Shown piece after piece: positions 1 to 8,932 of a stretch of 64,000 bases of DNA. The position numbers and the translations under genes were made by a program. The notes under the pieces are model-generated. The model worked only from the letters and a program-made list of their open reading frames with translations. It searched no databases and had not been told where the DNA came from. Origin of the DNA: Acidimicrobiia bacterium (GTDB lineage: Bacteria > Actinomycetota > Acidimicrobiia > Acidimicrobiales > Bin134); the NCBI GenBank assembly GCA_022826705.1, contig JAJDUJ010000011.1, positions 186,001-250,000 of the forward strand. The letters are read 5' to 3'. Within the stretch, counting starts at the first letter, position 1. Every line of letters begins with the position of its first letter.

Positions 1-613
1 CGAGCACATGCACCTTGCCCTCGGGGGTCACGATCAGCGGGTTGATCTCCACCAGGTCGGCGTCGCCAGAGGTGTAGGCCTCGTACAGCTTCAACAGAAG
101 CTCCACCGTTTGGTCGGTGACGTCGGGGTTGAGGTTGGCGGCCAGCACCCACTGGCGGCACTGGTCCTCGGTGAGGCCGTCCACGGGGTCGACCCAGATC
201 TTGGCGATGGCGTCGGGGGTCTCCTCGGCCACGGTCTCGATCTCCACCCCGCCCTCGGCCGACAGCATCCCCAGATGCTTCTTGGCCGACCGGTCGAGGG
301 TGAAGCTCACGTAGTACTCCTCAGCGATATCGGACGCCTTCTCGATCCAGAGGTTCTCGACGATGTGGCCCCGGATGTCGAGGCCCAAGATGTTCGATGC
401 ATGGGTGCGGACGGCGTCGATGTCGGCGGCAAACTTCACGCCCCCGGCCTTGCCCCGCCCGCCGGTGTGTACCTGGGCCTTCACCATCACCGGCGTTCCC
501 AACCGCTCCGCAGCAGCCACCGCGTCGTGAACAGTGGTGACCGCCTCACCGGGCGACACCGGCATGCCGTATGACGCGAAGAACTGTTTTCCCTGATATT
601 CGAATAGATCCAC
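1..613 (-). CDS. sucC: succinate-CoA ligase (ADP-forming) beta subunit, 3' part beyond window
   Basis: Cytoplasmic TCA-cycle enzyme that makes ATP or GTP from succinyl-CoA together with SucD. The reverse strand opens with GTG at 613 and reads VDLFEYQGKQFF, followed by an ATP-grasp N-lobe containing VMVKAQVHTGGRGKAGGVK and later LVEINPLIVTPEGKVHVL, all hallmark SucC segments. About 204 codons are visible of the roughly 380 usual; the rest lies left of the window. GGGGAG stands just upstream of the GTG. The gene is divergent from the small membrane protein at 737, and the 123-base gap presumably holds both promoters. Confidence 0.95.
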   Translation of the reverse strand, partial: MDLFEYQGKQFFASYGMPVSPGEAVTTVHDAVAAAERLGTPVMVKAQVHTGGRGKAGGVKFAADIDAVRTHASNILGLDIRGHIVENLWIEKASDIAEEYYVSFTLDRSAKKHLGMLSAEGGVEIETVAEETPDAIAKIWVDPVDGLTEDQCRQWVLAANLNPDVTDQTVELLLKLYEAYTSGDADLVEINPLIVTPEGKVHVL

Positions 614-736
614 GGGCTCCCCAATGCAGCGCGATGGCCAAGTTTGCGGTGTGATTCGACGATGGTTCGTACCGCCGTTGCTTCGCCGCGATACTAGGAG
701 CAACACCGTCTGTGGGAGCGAACCGAGGAAGGACTC

Positions 737-1234
737 GTGCCTGTCGCATCTGGACCAAAAATCACTCCGCTGCGAGCGATTGTCTACACCGTGGTCAGCA
801 TCGGGCTAGGGGTGGGCCTGGTGTTCGCGGTGGTGTCGCTGGCCGGCTCCGATCAGATCGAGGTGAGGCTGGGCGACGACGATTTCAACGCCGGCGACGC
901 CGAGAACCTGGCCGCCGAGATCGCCGAGCGGGGCCCGGTGCCGTGGGCCCCGTTGAGCCGAGGGCGCAGCATCTGGATCAACCACATAGGCGACGACCCC
1001 GAGAAGGGATGGTTCGCCTTCGACGTGCAGTCTCCTGGCGCAATCGGCGACTGCGTGGTGGATTGGGACGCCGACCGGAAGCTGTTCATCGACACCTGCG
1101 ATCCGGGGCTGGTGTATTCGGCCACCGGGGAGGGTTTGACCCAGTTCGGGGTGTGGGTGGACGACGGCGACCTCATCGTGGACGTGAACGCCAACGATCT
1201 CACTGAAACTCCCGCTCCCGCTGTTGAGGAATAG
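737..1234 (+). CDS. small membrane-anchored protein, unknown function
   Basis: 165 residues from a GTG start with a good ribosome site (GAGGAAGGA) five bases upstream. One hydrophobic segment at about residues 13-36 follows a short basic N-terminus, so it is probably a single-pass or signal-anchored protein with an outside domain of about 125 residues. That domain has two Cys (in GDCVVDWD and DTCDPG) about 17 residues apart, which could form a disulfide, and an acidic tail ending in PAPAVEE. I do not recognise a named family. The gene ends six bases before the convergent pcrA stop. Confidence 0.75.
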   Translation: MPVASGPKITPLRAIVYTVVSIGLGVGLVFAVVSLAGSDQIEVRLGDDDFNAGDAENLAAEIAERGPVPWAPLSRGRSIWINHIGDDPEKGWFAFDVQSPGAIGDCVVDWDADRKLFIDTCDPGLVYSATGEGLTQFGVWVDDGDLIVDVNANDLTETPAPAVEE

Positions 1235-1240
1235 CCGAGG

Positions 1241-3457
1241 TCAGACCTTTTCGAGGCGAGCGAACGAGGCCATAAGCACTTTGGTGCCTTCGGTGGTGAA
1301 GTTGACGGTGATCTCGGCGTCGCCACCTGCCCCTTTCACGTCGGTTACCACGCCGAGGCCGAACTTGGCGTGATTCACGTCGTCGCCCACCACCAACTGC
1401 ACCGGGTTGGGGTCGGCCTCGACTGGGGTTCGGGCGGATTGGGCGGCGTCCACCATGCGATCCCGTCCGGGGAAGGAGCCAGCGTCGCGAAGAGCACTCC
1501 TGGATGAGCGGGCTCGGCTGCTGCCGCGGTCGTCAATCAGTTCTTCGGGGATCTCCTCCAGGAACCTGGACGGCGCGTTGTACATCGAGGCGCCGTGGAC
1601 ATTTCGAGTCCAGGCATGGGTCAGATACAGGCGCTGCTGGGCCCGGGTGATTCCCACATAGGCCAAACGGCGCTCCTCTTCTAACTCGTCGGGCTCGGTG
1701 ATCGATCGGATGTGGGGGAATATGCCCTCTTCCATGCCGATCAAGAACACCACGGGATACTCAAGGCCCTTGGCCGAGTGCAGTGTCATCAGGGTGAGCT
1801 GGGAGTCCTCAGTCATCTCATCGGTGTCGGACACGAGGCTGACCAACTCCAAAAAGTCGCTCACGTTCTCGCTCTCGGTGGCCGCGCTGATCAACTCGTC
1901 GAGGTTCTCCAAGCGACCCATGGCCTGCACGCTCGCTTCGGTGTTGCCTGTGGTTTCGCGGTCGGCCTCGACCTCCAACTGGTCGAGATAGCCGCTTTTC
2001 TCCAGCAAGTGCTCCAGCACCGCGGCCGGCTCTCCATCGAGGCGTTCCCGGGCGTTGGCGATCACATTCAAGAACGTCTGAATGCCGCTCAGCGCCCGAC
2101 CTTTGATCCCGGCCTCGGCTGCGTGTCCCAGGGCGTCCATCAGCGTCAGGCCGTGGGATTCTGCCCACGCCTCCAGCTTGGCCACCGATCCGTCGCCCAC
2201 CCCCCGCTTGGGGGTGTTCAGCACCCGGCGCAGGCTCACAGCGTCGCCGGGGTTGACTGTCACCCGCAGATAGGCCAATGCATCCTTGACCTCCCGGCGG
2301 TCGTAGAACCGGGTGCCGCCGATGAGCTGGTAGGGCACCCCGGCTTCCATGAGCAGCTCCTCCACCACCCGGCTCTGGGCGTTGGTGCGGTAGAAGACAG
2401 CCATCTCATCCCAGCGGTGCTGCTCGTCGTCGTGGAGCCGGAACGCCTCCCGCACCACCCAGCGGGCCTCCTCGTACTCGTCGGAAGCGCAGAAGCGGAC
2501 GATGCGCTCGCCGTCGGATTGGTCGGACCACAGGTTCTTGGGCTTGCGAGCCAGGTTGTTGGCGATCACCGCGTTGGCCGCGCTGAGGATGCGCTGGGTG
2601 GAGCGGTAGTTCTGCTCCAGCAGCACCACGGTGGCGTCCTCGAAGGCCCGCTCAAACTCCAAGATGTTGCGGATGTCGGCCCCCCGGAAGCGGTACACCG
2701 ACTGGTCGGCATCGCCCACCACGAACACGTTGCGGTGCTCTTGGCCCAACAGCAGCACGAGCTGGTTCTGCACACTGTTGGTGTCCTGATATTCGTCCAC
2801 CAGCACGTGCTCGAAGCGGCGGCGGTAGCGGTCGAGCACATCGGGCTGTTGGCGGAACAGGTTCACGGTGGTGCCCAACAGGTCGTCGAAGTCCATGGCC
2901 CCGGCCCGGCGGAGGCGCTGCTGGTACTCGTCGTAGATCTCGCCGATGCGGCGCTCGAACACGTTGGCCGCTCGGTCTTTGTACTGGGCCACGCCGATCA
3001 TCTCGTTCTTGGCCGCGCTGATGGCGGCGTGAATCGACCGGGGGGGCATCTGCCTGGGGTCGAAGCCGAAATCGTTGAGGATGTAGCGGGTGAGCCGCAC
3101 CGAGTCGGCTTGGTCGTAGATCGTGAAGCTGGAGGGGAAGTCGATGGCCTCGTACTCGTAGCGCAGGATGCGGGCGCAGGCCGAGTGGAAGGTGCTCACC
3201 CACATCTTGTCGGCCACCGGCCCGACGAGGGCGCCCACCCGGTGCTTCATCTCCTGGGCTGCCTTGTTGGTGAAGGTGATGGCCAGGAGGGCGAACGGGG
3301 AAATGCCCAGTTCATCGATGAGGTAGGCGATGCGGTGCGTGAGCACTCGGGTCTTGCCCGAGCCGGCCCCGGCGACCACCAGGATGGGGCCGCCGGGATG
3401 GGTGACCGCGTCGATCTGGGCCGGGTTCAGCCCCTCGATGAGCGCGGTCGACGGCAT
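1241..3457 (-). CDS. pcrA: ATP-dependent DNA helicase PcrA/UvrD
   Basis: Superfamily 1A 3'-5' helicase used in nucleotide excision repair and in removing obstacles at forks. The 738 residues match the usual family length. Visible motifs are LNPAQIDAV (Q motif), GAGSGKT at 30-36 (Walker A), ITFTNKAAQEMK, VDEYQDTN (Walker B), GDADQSVYRFRGA, QNYRS, TLMTLHSAKGLEYPVV and VGITRAQQRLYL. The C-terminus has a Ser/Arg-rich linker and a Tudor-like end (GDDVNHAKFGLGVVTDV) typical of PcrA, which binds RNA polymerase. The ATG start at 3457 is conserved in form (MPSTALIEGLNPAQ). Confidence 0.96.
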   Translation of the reverse strand: MPSTALIEGLNPAQIDAVTHPGGPILVVAGAGSGKTRVLTHRIAYLIDELGISPFALLAITFTNKAAQEMKHRVGALVGPVADKMWVSTFHSACARILRYEYEAIDFPSSFTIYDQADSVRLTRYILNDFGFDPRQMPPRSIHAAISAAKNEMIGVAQYKDRAANVFERRIGEIYDEYQQRLRRAGAMDFDDLLGTTVNLFRQQPDVLDRYRRRFEHVLVDEYQDTNSVQNQLVLLLGQEHRNVFVVGDADQSVYRFRGADIRNILEFERAFEDATVVLLEQNYRSTQRILSAANAVIANNLARKPKNLWSDQSDGERIVRFCASDEYEEARWVVREAFRLHDDEQHRWDEMAVFYRTNAQSRVVEELLMEAGVPYQLIGGTRFYDRREVKDALAYLRVTVNPGDAVSLRRVLNTPKRGVGDGSVAKLEAWAESHGLTLMDALGHAAEAGIKGRALSGIQTFLNVIANARERLDGEPAAVLEHLLEKSGYLDQLEVEADRETTGNTEASVQAMGRLENLDELISAATESENVSDFLELVSLVSDTDEMTEDSQLTLMTLHSAKGLEYPVVFLIGMEEGIFPHIRSITEPDELEEERRLAYVGITRAQQRLYLTHAWTRNVHGASMYNAPSRFLEEIPEELIDDRGSSRARSSRSALRDAGSFPGRDRMVDAAQSARTPVEADPNPVQLVVGDDVNHAKFGLGVVTDVKGAGGDAEITVNFTTEGTKVLMASFARLEKV

Positions 3458-3507
3458 TGACTCACACTACTGATGGGTATGTCAGTTTGACGGGTAGTGT
3501 CGCCTGG

Positions 3508-4437
3508 GTGGGCAGGTTTCGATTCGGGGTGCAGGCTCGGGGGCTGACTGACGTTGAGGGGTGGCGGGAAATGGCTCGGCGGGCCGAAGGCCTGGGATAC
3601 GCCGTCTTCTGCATGCCCGACCATTTCGACCAGGGTCCGGCGCCGATGGTGGCGCTGGCCTTCGCCGCTGAGGCCACCACCACGCTGCGGTTGGGCACCA
3701 TGGTGCTGGCCAACGATTTCCGCCACCCGGCGGCACTGGCCAAAGAGGCGGCCACGCTCGACGTGCTGTCCGGTGGGCGGTTTGAGTTGGGCATCGGAGC
3801 CGGGTGGCAGAACAGCGACTACCACAGCACCGGCATTGCCATGGACCGGCCCGGCGTGCGAATCGAGCGTCTCGGCGAGGCGGTGGCCATCATCAAGGGG
3901 CTGCTCGCCGGGGAAACGGTCACGTTCTCGGGCCAGCACTACACCATCGAAGAGCTTGAGGGCCTGCCCAAGCCGGTGCGGCCGGGAGGTCCGCCGCTGT
4001 TCGTAGCCGGCGGTTCGGAGCGAGTGCTGCGGTTGGCGGCCCGAACGGCTGACATCGTGGGGGTGAACCCAAACATGGCTGCCGGGGTCATCGACAACCG
4101 GGTGGGATCGTCGGCCACCACCGAAGCCACCGCCGCCAAAATCGACTGGATCCGCGAGAGCGCCGAAGAGCGATTCGAGGGATTGGAGCTGCACTCCCGG
4201 GTCCATGTGGCGAGAGTTACCGACGACAAGCGGAGCTTTGCCGGGGCGTTGGCTCCGGCCCTGGGGCTGGACACCGACCAAGCGCTGGCCTCGCCCCACA
4301 GCATGATCGGAACAGTGGACGAGGTGGTTGACAAGCTGGTTCGCCAGCGAGAAGAGCTGGGCATCAGCTACATCGGCCTGTCGATCGAATCCATGGAGGA
4401 GATGGCCCCAGTGGTGGCCCGCCTGGCTGGAACCTGA
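3508..4437 (+). CDS. LLM-class F420-dependent oxidoreductase (TIGR03621-like)
   Basis: Luciferase-like TIM-barrel oxidoreductase, likely using F420. The N-terminus FRFGVQARGLTDVEGW, then VFCMPDHFDQGPAPMVALAFAA, LRLGTMVLANDFRHPA, LDVLSGGRFELGIGAGW and LFVAGGSERVLRLAARTADIVG, are typical of the actinobacterial subgroup annotated TIGR03621. The natural substrate is unknown. I place the start at GTG 3508 because the reading frame further upstream (TTG 3457) would overlap the pcrA start and adds residues without family character; the ribosome site is weak for either choice. The C-terminus (SYIGLSIESMEEMAPVVARLAG) is complete. The S1 gene follows 48 bases later on the same strand. Confidence 0.85.
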   Translation: MGRFRFGVQARGLTDVEGWREMARRAEGLGYAVFCMPDHFDQGPAPMVALAFAAEATTTLRLGTMVLANDFRHPAALAKEAATLDVLSGGRFELGIGAGWQNSDYHSTGIAMDRPGVRIERLGEAVAIIKGLLAGETVTFSGQHYTIEELEGLPKPVRPGGPPLFVAGGSERVLRLAARTADIVGVNPNMAAGVIDNRVGSSATTEATAAKIDWIRESAEERFEGLELHSRVHVARVTDDKRSFAGALAPALGLDTDQALASPHSMIGTVDEVVDKLVRQREELGISYIGLSIESMEEMAPVVARLAGT

Positions 4438-4485
4438 CCTTCCCTTGTCGGTATTCCGATCAAGGCCATTAGTGTTAATTCCCCT

Positions 4486-5808
4486 ATGTCTGAGGTGGAA
4501 GTGACTGCCGAAGAACCTACGGTCAAGCCTGAACCTGCCGCGGAGCCAGAACCCGTAGTTGAAGAACCCGAACCCGAGGCCGCCGCCGAAGAAGAACCGC
4601 AGCCCGAACCCGAGGCCGCCGCCGAAGAAGAACCGCAGCCCGAACCCGAAGCCGCCGCCGAAGAAGAACCACAGCCCGAACCCGAAGCCGCCGCCGAAGA
4701 AGAACCACAGCCCGAACCCGAAGCCGCCGCCGAAGAACCCGATACCGAGGACGCTGCCGACCCGAAGCCGGAGGCGCCGCCGGGGGAGGCGGCTTCGCCC
4801 ACGGTGGACGGGTTGACCGGGGGGACCATTGTGTCCGGGACGGTGAAGACCAAGGCCGCCCACGAAATTGAGCTAGATCTGGGCGGCGATCGGATCGGCG
4901 TTATCAGCCAGCGTTACTGGGGCGACGATCCGGCGGCCGACCTGACCCAGCAGTGTGTGCTGGGCGAAGTGGTCAACGCCGCCGTGCTGGTGCGAGAAGA
5001 CCACAAGGGGCGCATTGTGCTGTCGCGGTTGTGGGCCATGCAGCAGATTGCCTGGGTGGATATCGCCCGGTCCGCCGCCGCCAATGAGGCCGTCACGGGC
5101 ACCATCACCGCAGTGGTCAAGGGCGGGCTGTCGTGCGACGTGGGGGTGCGGGGGTTCATTCCGTCGTCGCTGATCGATGTGGAGCCGGTAGAGAACCTCC
5201 AGGCGCTGGTTGGCCGGGAGGTTCAGTGCAAGGTGGTTGAAGCCGATCAGGTGTCAGGCCGCCTGGTGCTGTCCCGCAAAGCAGTGGTCCGGGCCGAGCA
5301 GCGCAAGGCAGCCAAGGCCTTCATGGAGACCATGTCGGCCGGTGATGAGTACACCGGCAAAGTGGTGGACATCCAGGACTTCGGTGCGTTCGTGGACATA
5401 AACGGTGTACGGGGCCTGGTGCACACCACCGAATTGTCCTGGAAGCGGGTGCAGCACCCCAACGAGGTGGTGAGCGTGGGCGATGAGGTGCAGGTGAAGG
5501 TCAAGTCGATCCAAAAGCCCAAGCAGCGGGTGAACCTCACCATGAAGCTCACCCCCGACCCGCTGACTGAACTCGAGGTAGGCGGTCTGATGACCGGCCG
5601 GGTGACCCGATTGGCCGACTTCGGCGCCTTCGTAGCGGTCAATGACGACATCGAGGGCCTGGTCCACATCACCGAGATGGCCGAGTACCGGGTGTACCAC
5701 CCCGAGGAGATCGTCCTCCCCGGCGAAGAAGTCTGGGTCAAAGTCCTAGCCGTAGACCGCAAACGCCGCCGAGTAGACCTCTCCATCTCCCAAGCCATCG
5801 CCGGCTAA
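4486..5808 (+). CDS. S1-domain RNA-binding protein with acidic repeat N-terminus
   Basis: 440 residues. Residues 1-110 are a Pro/Glu/Ala tract built on PEPEAAAEEEPQ repeats, with no predicted fold. Four S1-type OB folds follow at about 116-185, 192-263, 281-351 and 366-436. The last two are the most canonical (GKVVDIQDFGAFVDINGVRGLVHTTELSW and GRVTRLADFGAFVAVNDDIEGLVHITEMAE). It resembles ribosomal protein S1 in having four S1 repeats, but the N-terminus is not that of RpsA. It may be an S1 paralogue acting in translation or RNA turnover. The genuine rpsA would normally sit elsewhere; I cannot tell from the window whether this is the only copy. Confidence 0.85.
   Translation: MSEVEVTAEEPTVKPEPAAEPEPVVEEPEPEAAAEEEPQPEPEAAAEEEPQPEPEAAAEEEPQPEPEAAAEEEPQPEPEAAAEEPDTEDAADPKPEAPPGEAASPTVDGLTGGTIVSGTVKTKAAHEIELDLGGDRIGVISQRYWGDDPAADLTQQCVLGEVVNAAVLVREDHKGRIVLSRLWAMQQIAWVDIARSAAANEAVTGTITAVVKGGLSCDVGVRGFIPSSLIDVEPVENLQALVGREVQCKVVEADQVSGRLVLSRKAVVRAEQRKAAKAFMETMSAGDEYTGKVVDIQDFGAFVDINGVRGLVHTTELSWKRVQHPNEVVSVGDEVQVKVKSIQKPKQRVNLTMKLTPDPLTELEVGGLMTGRVTRLADFGAFVAVNDDIEGLVHITEMAEYRVYHPEEIVLPGEEVWVKVLAVDRKRRRVDLSISQAIAG
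4568..4739 (+). repeat. 36-bp in-frame tandem repeat coding for an acidic tract
   Basis: About 4.7 near-identical copies of a 36-base unit encoding the 12-residue PEPEAAAEEEPQ lie inside the S1 protein gene. Copies differ only at a few third positions (GAG/GAA, CCG/CCA), which suggests recent expansion by slippage. Because the unit is a multiple of three, copy-number change would keep the frame and only alter tail length. Confidence 0.9.
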
Positions 5809-5830
5809 AACCCAAGGTTGACTGACGAAT

Positions 5831-5851
5831 CGAAAAGATTTCGTTTTTTCG
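5831..5851. promoter_or_regulatory. candidate operator CGAAA-AGA-TTTCG before the VOC-SDR-RpiR operon
   Basis: In an AT-rich island between the S1 gene and the VOC gene, CGAAA and TTTCG form a perfect inverted repeat (5831-5843) with a 3-base spacer, followed by another TTTCG at 5847-5851. The operon downstream ends with an RpiR-family regulator, so self-regulation is plausible. The same pentamers recur before substrate-binding protein A. No convincing -35/-10 pair could be fixed. Confidence 0.4.
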
Positions 5852-5904
5852 AATAATTTTTGGAGTATCCTGCCGACGCTGGCCATTGAGGGAGGACACC
5901 AAAC

Positions 5905-6363
5905 ATGTCTGGAGCAGTCGGAGTACGCCACTGGTCGCATGTGATTATTCATCCGGTGGATGTGGATGCCTCGCTGGAGTTCTACACCAAGCTCCTGGGC
6001 TACGAAGTTCTGTCTGATGAGAGGATTTCAGGACCGGGCCTCGACGCCATCGTGGGCCGGGAAGGAGTCCAGGGGCGGGTCGTGATCGGTCTGGTCGGGG
6101 GTCAGAAGGTGGAGTTCGTCTATCTGGGCGACCCAGACCTGGGCGGCCCCCAGAACAATGAGCGGGGCTTGCGGGGCTTCACTGTCCGGGTTGCCGATAT
6201 CAACGAAGCGGCCGACGCCTGCACCGCACACGGCGTGCCGATAGTCAGCGGCCCGTCGGAGATCAAGGGATTCTGGCAGTTCATGATCATGGACCCCGAT
6301 GGCGTGGCGATTGAGATTTCCCAGCCCCCGGCCGGAGTTGAGCTCTCCGGGCCGCTGTCATGA
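5905..6363 (+). CDS. VOC (glyoxalase/dioxygenase superfamily) protein
   Basis: 152-residue protein made of two beta-alpha-beta-beta-beta units: WSHVIIHPVDVDASLEFYTKLLGYEVLSDE in the first half and LRGFTVRVADINEAADACTAHG, FMIMDPDGVAIEISQP in the second. This is the vicinal-oxygen-chelate fold found in glyoxalases, extradiol dioxygenases and epimerases. The specific reaction cannot be read from the sequence. GGGAGGA upstream supports the ATG at 5905. Its stop overlaps the ATG of the SDR gene (ATGA), so the two are translationally coupled and probably serve one pathway. Confidence 0.85.
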   Translation: MSGAVGVRHWSHVIIHPVDVDASLEFYTKLLGYEVLSDERISGPGLDAIVGREGVQGRVVIGLVGGQKVEFVYLGDPDLGGPQNNERGLRGFTVRVADINEAADACTAHGVPIVSGPSEIKGFWQFMIMDPDGVAIEISQPPAGVELSGPLS

Positions 6364-7217
6364 GCGAGCAAGCGTCCAGCCCCACCGCATTGGTTACCGG
6401 CGCCAGCCGGGGTATTGGTCGGGCTAGCGCGCTGGCCTTGGCCGATGTGGGATTCGACGTGGCCATCACGGCCCGAACGGTGCGGGAGGGTGAGGGAACA
6501 GTCGCACAGCCGACCACGGATGCCGGCGGCGACGTGGCCGTGTCCGGCAGCTTGGAAACGACCGCCGCGGAGATTGCCGAGCGAGGACAGCGGGCCCTGC
6601 CCATCACCATGGACCTGCTGTCAGCAGATTCGGTACGGGCTGCGGCTGAAACGGCACTCAACGAATGGGGCCGGGTCGACGTGTTGGTGAACAACGCCAT
6701 CTGGAGCGGCCCGGGCCTCCTCGACCCGGTAGGGGTACTCGATCTCGAAGCCCTGGACACCGCCTTCACCGCCAATGTGCTGCGCCAGGTTCTTCTCACC
6801 CAGCTCATCCTGCCCTCGATGATCGAGCGGGGATCGGGCCTCATCTTGAACCTCACGTCGTCGGCGGGCCAGGTGGACGATCCCCCCTATCAGGTGGTCG
6901 AGCTGAAGATGCTCGGCTACGCCCACTGTGCCTCCAAAGGCGCCTTCCACCGCATGGCCCCGCTGCTGCAAGCCGAGCACGAGTCCGACGGGATCACCGC
7001 CATCAACATCGATCCCGGCTTCACCTGGACCGAGGCCATGGCCGCCCTCGACCTGCATAATTTCGGCGGCGCACCTCCCGAAGCCACCGGGACAGTGGTT
7101 GCCTGGCTGGCCGAGGACATTGAACGAACAGTGGAATGGAGGGGCCGCACCTTGAATTCTCTGGAGTTGTGCGCCCAACTCGGCTTGGTGCAAGGGTGGC
7201 CACCCACTGATGGATGA
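6360..7217 (+). CDS. short-chain dehydrogenase/reductase family protein with altered active site
   Basis: 285 residues with a Rossmann fold. TGASRGIG at 14-20 is the cofactor glycine motif and VLVNNAIW at 108-114 is a variant of the NNAG motif. LNLTSSAG supplies the catalytic Ser region. The usual Tyr-x-x-x-Lys appears here as H189-C-A-S-K193: Lys is kept, but His replaces the Tyr, with a Tyr two residues earlier (Y187). The family normally reduces or oxidises alcohols with NAD(P). With this change activity may be altered or lost. It is coupled to the VOC gene before it (4-base overlap) and the RpiR gene after it (8-base overlap). Confidence 0.85.
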   Translation: MSEQASSPTALVTGASRGIGRASALALADVGFDVAITARTVREGEGTVAQPTTDAGGDVAVSGSLETTAAEIAERGQRALPITMDLLSADSVRAAAETALNEWGRVDVLVNNAIWSGPGLLDPVGVLDLEALDTAFTANVLRQVLLTQLILPSMIERGSGLILNLTSSAGQVDDPPYQVVELKMLGYAHCASKGAFHRMAPLLQAEHESDGITAINIDPGFTWTEAMAALDLHNFGGAPPEATGTVVAWLAEDIERTVEWRGRTLNSLELCAQLGLVQGWPPTDG

Positions 7218-8103
7218 TTCTCCCCAGACACCGGACATCCCCCCCACCGTCCACCTTCGAAGTCTGCTGCCGAGCTTGACGCCGAAGCTGGCCGTGGTAG
7301 CCGAAGAGATCTTGGCCGACCCTGCGGAAGTGGTCCGGATCTCGGTGGCCGACCTCGCTCAACGCACCGGAACCTCGATGTCCACCATCGTGCGCCTGTG
7401 CCAAGAACTCGGGCTGCGCGGCTTCCAAGACTTGAAGCTCCGCCTGGTCGCCGAGGAAACGGCCACCGGGTTCGACGGGCCGGTGGATGTCGACGACCGG
7501 GAATCGGTGCTCTCCAAGGTCCTGTCCTCCACCGTGGATGCCATCAGCCACACCCAGCACACGCTGGACACAGCCAGCTTCAACCAAGTCGCCGAGCTTG
7601 TCTTCAACGCCCGCACAATCGTCTTTGTGGGCGCGGGAGCCAGCGCAGCGGTGGCCTTCGACGCCGCCTTCCGATTGCGGACGCTTGGCCATCGAGCCGA
7701 ATTCCACTCCGACTCGCACATGCAGCTCACCGCCGCCCGGTTCCTCCGTCCGGGAGACATCGTGGTGGCCATCAGCCACTCAGGGTCCACCCGCGAAACG
7801 CTCACCGCAGTGGAGGCGGCATCCAGCGCCGGGGCGCACACCGCGGCCATAACCACGTTCGCCCGATCTCCTTTGGCCCAGTCGGTTGACCACGCCTTGC
7901 TGGCGGGGGGAACCGAATCGGAGTTCCGAATTGCGGCGGTGTCCAGCCGAATCGCCCACTTGGCAGTCGTTGATGCCCTGTTCGTCGCCGTGGCCGGCCT
8001 GCGGCCAGAACGGGCCCGAGCCGCCCAAGAACTGTGGAGCGACATGATCGACGAGCATCGGCTCAGCCCTCCATGGGCAACGCGGCGCGACGCGAACGAT
8101 TGA
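7210..8103 (+). CDS. MurR/RpiR-family transcriptional regulator
   Basis: 297 residues. An N-terminal RpiR helix-turn-helix (about 15-90; LTPKLAVVAEEILADPAEVV, GTSMSTIVRLCQELGLRGFQDLKLRL) is followed by a SIS sugar-isomerase-like domain (about 115-250; TIVFVGAGASAAVAFDAAFRL and DIVVAISHSGSTRETLTAVEAA). Such regulators sense phosphorylated sugars or related metabolites through the SIS domain. It is the last gene of the VOC-SDR-RpiR operon, overlapping the SDR by 8 bases. Likely targets are its own operon and the adjacent Liv set A, because similar CGAAA/TTTCG elements occur before both; that link is inference. Confidence 0.9.
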   Translation: MDDSPQTPDIPPTVHLRSLLPSLTPKLAVVAEEILADPAEVVRISVADLAQRTGTSMSTIVRLCQELGLRGFQDLKLRLVAEETATGFDGPVDVDDRESVLSKVLSSTVDAISHTQHTLDTASFNQVAELVFNARTIVFVGAGASAAVAFDAAFRLRTLGHRAEFHSDSHMQLTAARFLRPGDIVVAISHSGSTRETLTAVEAASSAGAHTAAITTFARSPLAQSVDHALLAGGTESEFRIAAVSSRIAHLAVVDALFVAVAGLRPERARAAQELWSDMIDEHRLSPPWATRRDAND

Positions 8104-8104
8104 C

Positions 8105-8917
8105 CTAGCCGTCCAACAAGAGCGCCCTCAACTCATCGATCTCGTCTTGGGTCAACATGAGCTGATTCAGGGCATAGTTGTCGATCCCCCCGAAATCACG
8201 GTCGATGATGTCGAGTGACCGCTCGATGAACGCGGTCTTGGCCAACCCCAATGCCAAAAGCACGTGGCGGGACTCCTCGGGGTACTCCGCAAGCCGGAGT
8301 TGGAAAGTGCTCGACTGATCGGTGAGCCGATCATTGGTGAGCATGTAGTCGTCGATGACCTGGCCGCGGTCAACCCCGAGGATCGACAAGATCACTGCCG
8401 CGGCCACGCCGGTTCGGTCTTTGCCGCCCGCGCAGTGGAAGAGAACGGGAGGGCGGTTGATGATCGAGCGGATCAATTCGGCCATCACTGGTCCGCCGTT
8501 CTCGGTGACATGCCGGTAGGAGTCGAGAAGGATCTCGTGGGCAATATCGGTGGTTAGTTCGCCGCCGACCAAAAGCTCCATCACCTCTGCCGCCGTCTTG
8601 TCTCCGGGGGGGAACGGCGTGGACACCACCTCGGCACCGCGGGGCAGCCGCGACGGTCGGGCTTCGGCCTCCTCGGGGTTGCGGAAGTCCACCACTGTTT
8701 TCACCGAGCGCTCTTCGAGCTCGGCCAAATCCACCACGCTGAGATCGGCGAGGTCGTCAGAGCGGTAGGCAATGCCGAACCGCACCTGCTGGCCGGTTGC
8801 GGTGGTTATCCCACCCAGATCTCGCACATTGAGGGCACCGTCAAACCGGAGGGTTCGCCGAAGATGGAGGGCAGTGTCATCCGTTGCGGCATCGGGGTTG
8901 TCGTGTGCAGGCGGCAT
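8105..8917 (-). CDS. tyrosine-phosphatase-like protein (Y_phosphatase3 type)
   Basis: 270 residues. The P-loop HCAGGKDRTG (Cys162, Arg168) is the phosphate-binding CX5R loop, preceded by the family segments NVRDLGGITTATGQQVRFGIAYRSDDL and TVVDFRNPEEAEARPSRLP. Related enzymes are protein-tyrosine or phosphoinositide phosphatases. I choose the ATG at 8917 because AAGAGGA lies five bases upstream of it; an ATG at 8932, touching the stop of the LivHMG gene, has no ribosome site. It follows the transporter gene on the same strand, so it is probably cotranscribed with Liv set A. A second phosphatase lies at 15763. Confidence 0.88.
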   Translation of the reverse strand: MPPAHDNPDAATDDTALHLRRTLRFDGALNVRDLGGITTATGQQVRFGIAYRSDDLADLSVVDLAELEERSVKTVVDFRNPEEAEARPSRLPRGAEVVSTPFPPGDKTAAEVMELLVGGELTTDIAHEILLDSYRHVTENGGPVMAELIRSIINRPPVLFHCAGGKDRTGVAAAVILSILGVDRGQVIDDYMLTNDRLTDQSSTFQLRLAEYPEESRHVLLALGLAKTAFIERSLDIIDRDFGGIDNYALNQLMLTQDEIDELRALLLDG

Positions 8918-8932
8918 GGTCCTCTTTGGCAT

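Noticed and set aside
1712..3460. 582-codon open frame antisense to pcrA
   Set aside because: Its composition (His/Val/Gly/Leu-rich with no family character) is the mirror of high-GC coding on the other strand, where pcrA is certain.
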